Positions 4,674 through 5,196 of a stretch of 5,196 nucleotides of DNA are shown here, piece after piece. The notes below the pieces were generated by a model. That model had not been told where the DNA came from. It made no database searches and worked only from the letters and a program-made list of their open reading frames with translations. The DNA is from DATHWB01 sp046565785. GTDB taxonomy: Bacteria > Actinomycetota > Acidimicrobiia > Spongiisociales > ZC4RG35. The position numbers and the translations under genes were made by a program. Every line of letters starts with the position of its first letter. Position 1 is the first letter of the stretch. Where the stretch lies: positions 1 through 5,196 of the forward strand of contig JBKHXZ010000141.1 of NCBI GenBank assembly GCA_046565785.1. The letters run 5' to 3'.

Positions 4674-5196
4674 TCACACATCACGACGGCGAAAGACCAG
4701 TGTGGCGAGCCACATCGGTGCCAGCACCCAGAACACGACCGAGGTACCCAGCATTCCGACGGAACCGGCCGCCCCAAACCGGTCCAACAAGTAGCCGCCG
4801 AAGGGACCCAGGGCCTCGGTGTCGATCAACAGCAATGCCAGGAGGCGCACCGATTCGATCGGATTGATCAACGCCACCCCGAGCAGTCCGCCCGCTCCGA
4901 ATGCAGACGGGGCGATCGCCGCCACGACGATGTCGATTCCGAGCGCCCCAACGAACCACGTCGCCGCCGCCAGGGCAGTGGCCTGGCTGCGGCCGGCCGC
5001 CGATGCCGAAATGAGCAGCCCCAGGGCCACCCCGACTGCAGCTGCAGCCAACGTGGCGAGCGCAGCAACGCCGATGGATGCAAGGTCGTCGAGGACCACC
5101 ACGGGCGCCAAGACCACAGACACCAGCCCCAAACCCGCCGCAACCGACACCCACACCGTCGCGGTCAAGCCGATGAACGTGCCCCAGGCGATGCGC
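4674..5196 (-). CDS. nosY: NosY-like ABC-2 type permease, C-terminal part (5' truncated by window edge)
   Basis: NosY is the membrane permease of the NosDFY transporter needed to mature the copper centres of nitrous oxide reductase NosZ. The frame is open to the window end; 173 residues are visible, beginning R-I-A-W-G-T-F-I-G. A TTG at 5168 could be called a start, but the frame reads on upstream and the visible part lacks the first membrane spans, so the gene is cut by the edge. Hydrophobic spans lie at about 7-35, 41-63, 75-95 and 147-168 of the visible part. NosY-like features are G-R-S-x-A-x-A before a W-F-V-G span, N-P-I-E-S-V-R-L-L (111-119) followed by L-x-x-D-T-E-A-L-G-P, and the terminal V-F-R-R-R-D. 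The N-P-x-x-x-x-R-L-L plus FRRRD combination is what I recall as NosY-specific within ABC-2 permeases. Another ABC-2 permease is the alternative; nosZ, nosD and nosF would be expected just beyond the window. Confidence 0.7.
   Translation of the reverse strand, partial: RIAWGTFIGLTATVWVSVAAGLGLVSVVLAPVVVLDDLASIGVAALATLAAAAVGVALGLLISASAAGRSQATALAAATWFVGALGIDIVVAAIAPSAFGAGGLLGVALINPIESVRLLALLLIDTEALGPFGGYLLDRFGAAGSVGMLGTSVVFWVLAPMWLATLVFRRRDV

Noticed and set aside
4076..4867. 263-codon plus-strand frame spanning the receiver end, the Rrf2 gene and the permease
   Set aside because: A Pro/Arg/Ser-rich shadow crossing three clear genes; no domain features.
1..5196. selC (tRNA-Sec) or another tRNA gene near the sel operon
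   Set aside because: Looked for GGTTC-type T-arm sequences with matching acceptor arms; the GGTTCG hits (near 1203 and 4659) are in coding sequence or lack a cloverleaf partner.

Overview
The window is GC-rich (roughly two-thirds by eye) and densely coding, with six genes plus the truncated end of a seventh and no intergenic gap longer than about 100 bases. A WhiB-like gene at 2173-2427 points to Actinomycetota, because Wbl proteins are essentially confined to that phylum and its phages. The orphan receiver with a D-L-Q-V-G-x-M-G-G-M-A-V signature resembles, from memory, proteins of Acidimicrobiia-type lineages; that class-level placement is a weak inference. No mobile element, tRNA, rRNA, CRISPR array or integrase was seen.

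Layout: (1) 1-2171, plus strand: the end of selA overlapping a complete selB, which together are the tRNA-Sec charging enzyme and the Sec-specific elongation factor. The organism therefore very probably makes selenoproteins, although selC, selD and any selenoprotein gene lie elsewhere. (2) 2173-2427, minus strand: a small WhiB-like Fe-S regulator that meets selB tail to tail with one base between the stops. (3) 2528-3748, minus strand: a long NfeD-family membrane protein whose ClpP-like domain appears to have lost its catalytic residues. (4) 3817-4179, plus strand: a stand-alone response-regulator receiver domain, divergent from nfeD across 68 bases. (5) 4200-5196, minus strand: the 3' end of a NosY-like ABC-2 permease followed by an Rrf2-family regulator with three cysteines, probably the tail of a nitrous-oxide-reductase (nos) gene cluster.

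The most notable structure is the 68-base divergent promoter region at 3749-3816. Both genes have a TANNNT -10-like hexamer exactly 7 bases before the start codon and no Shine-Dalgarno sequence, which suggests leaderless transcripts. A perfect 6-6-6 palindrome sits where both -35 elements would be. The flanking proteins are both unusual: an NfeD lacking the protease nucleophile and a receiver lacking the usual Thr/Ser and aromatic switch residues. Several products (WhiB-like, Rrf2, SelA/SelB, NosY) belong to families tied to redox or anaerobic metabolism, but the window does not show that they work as one system.
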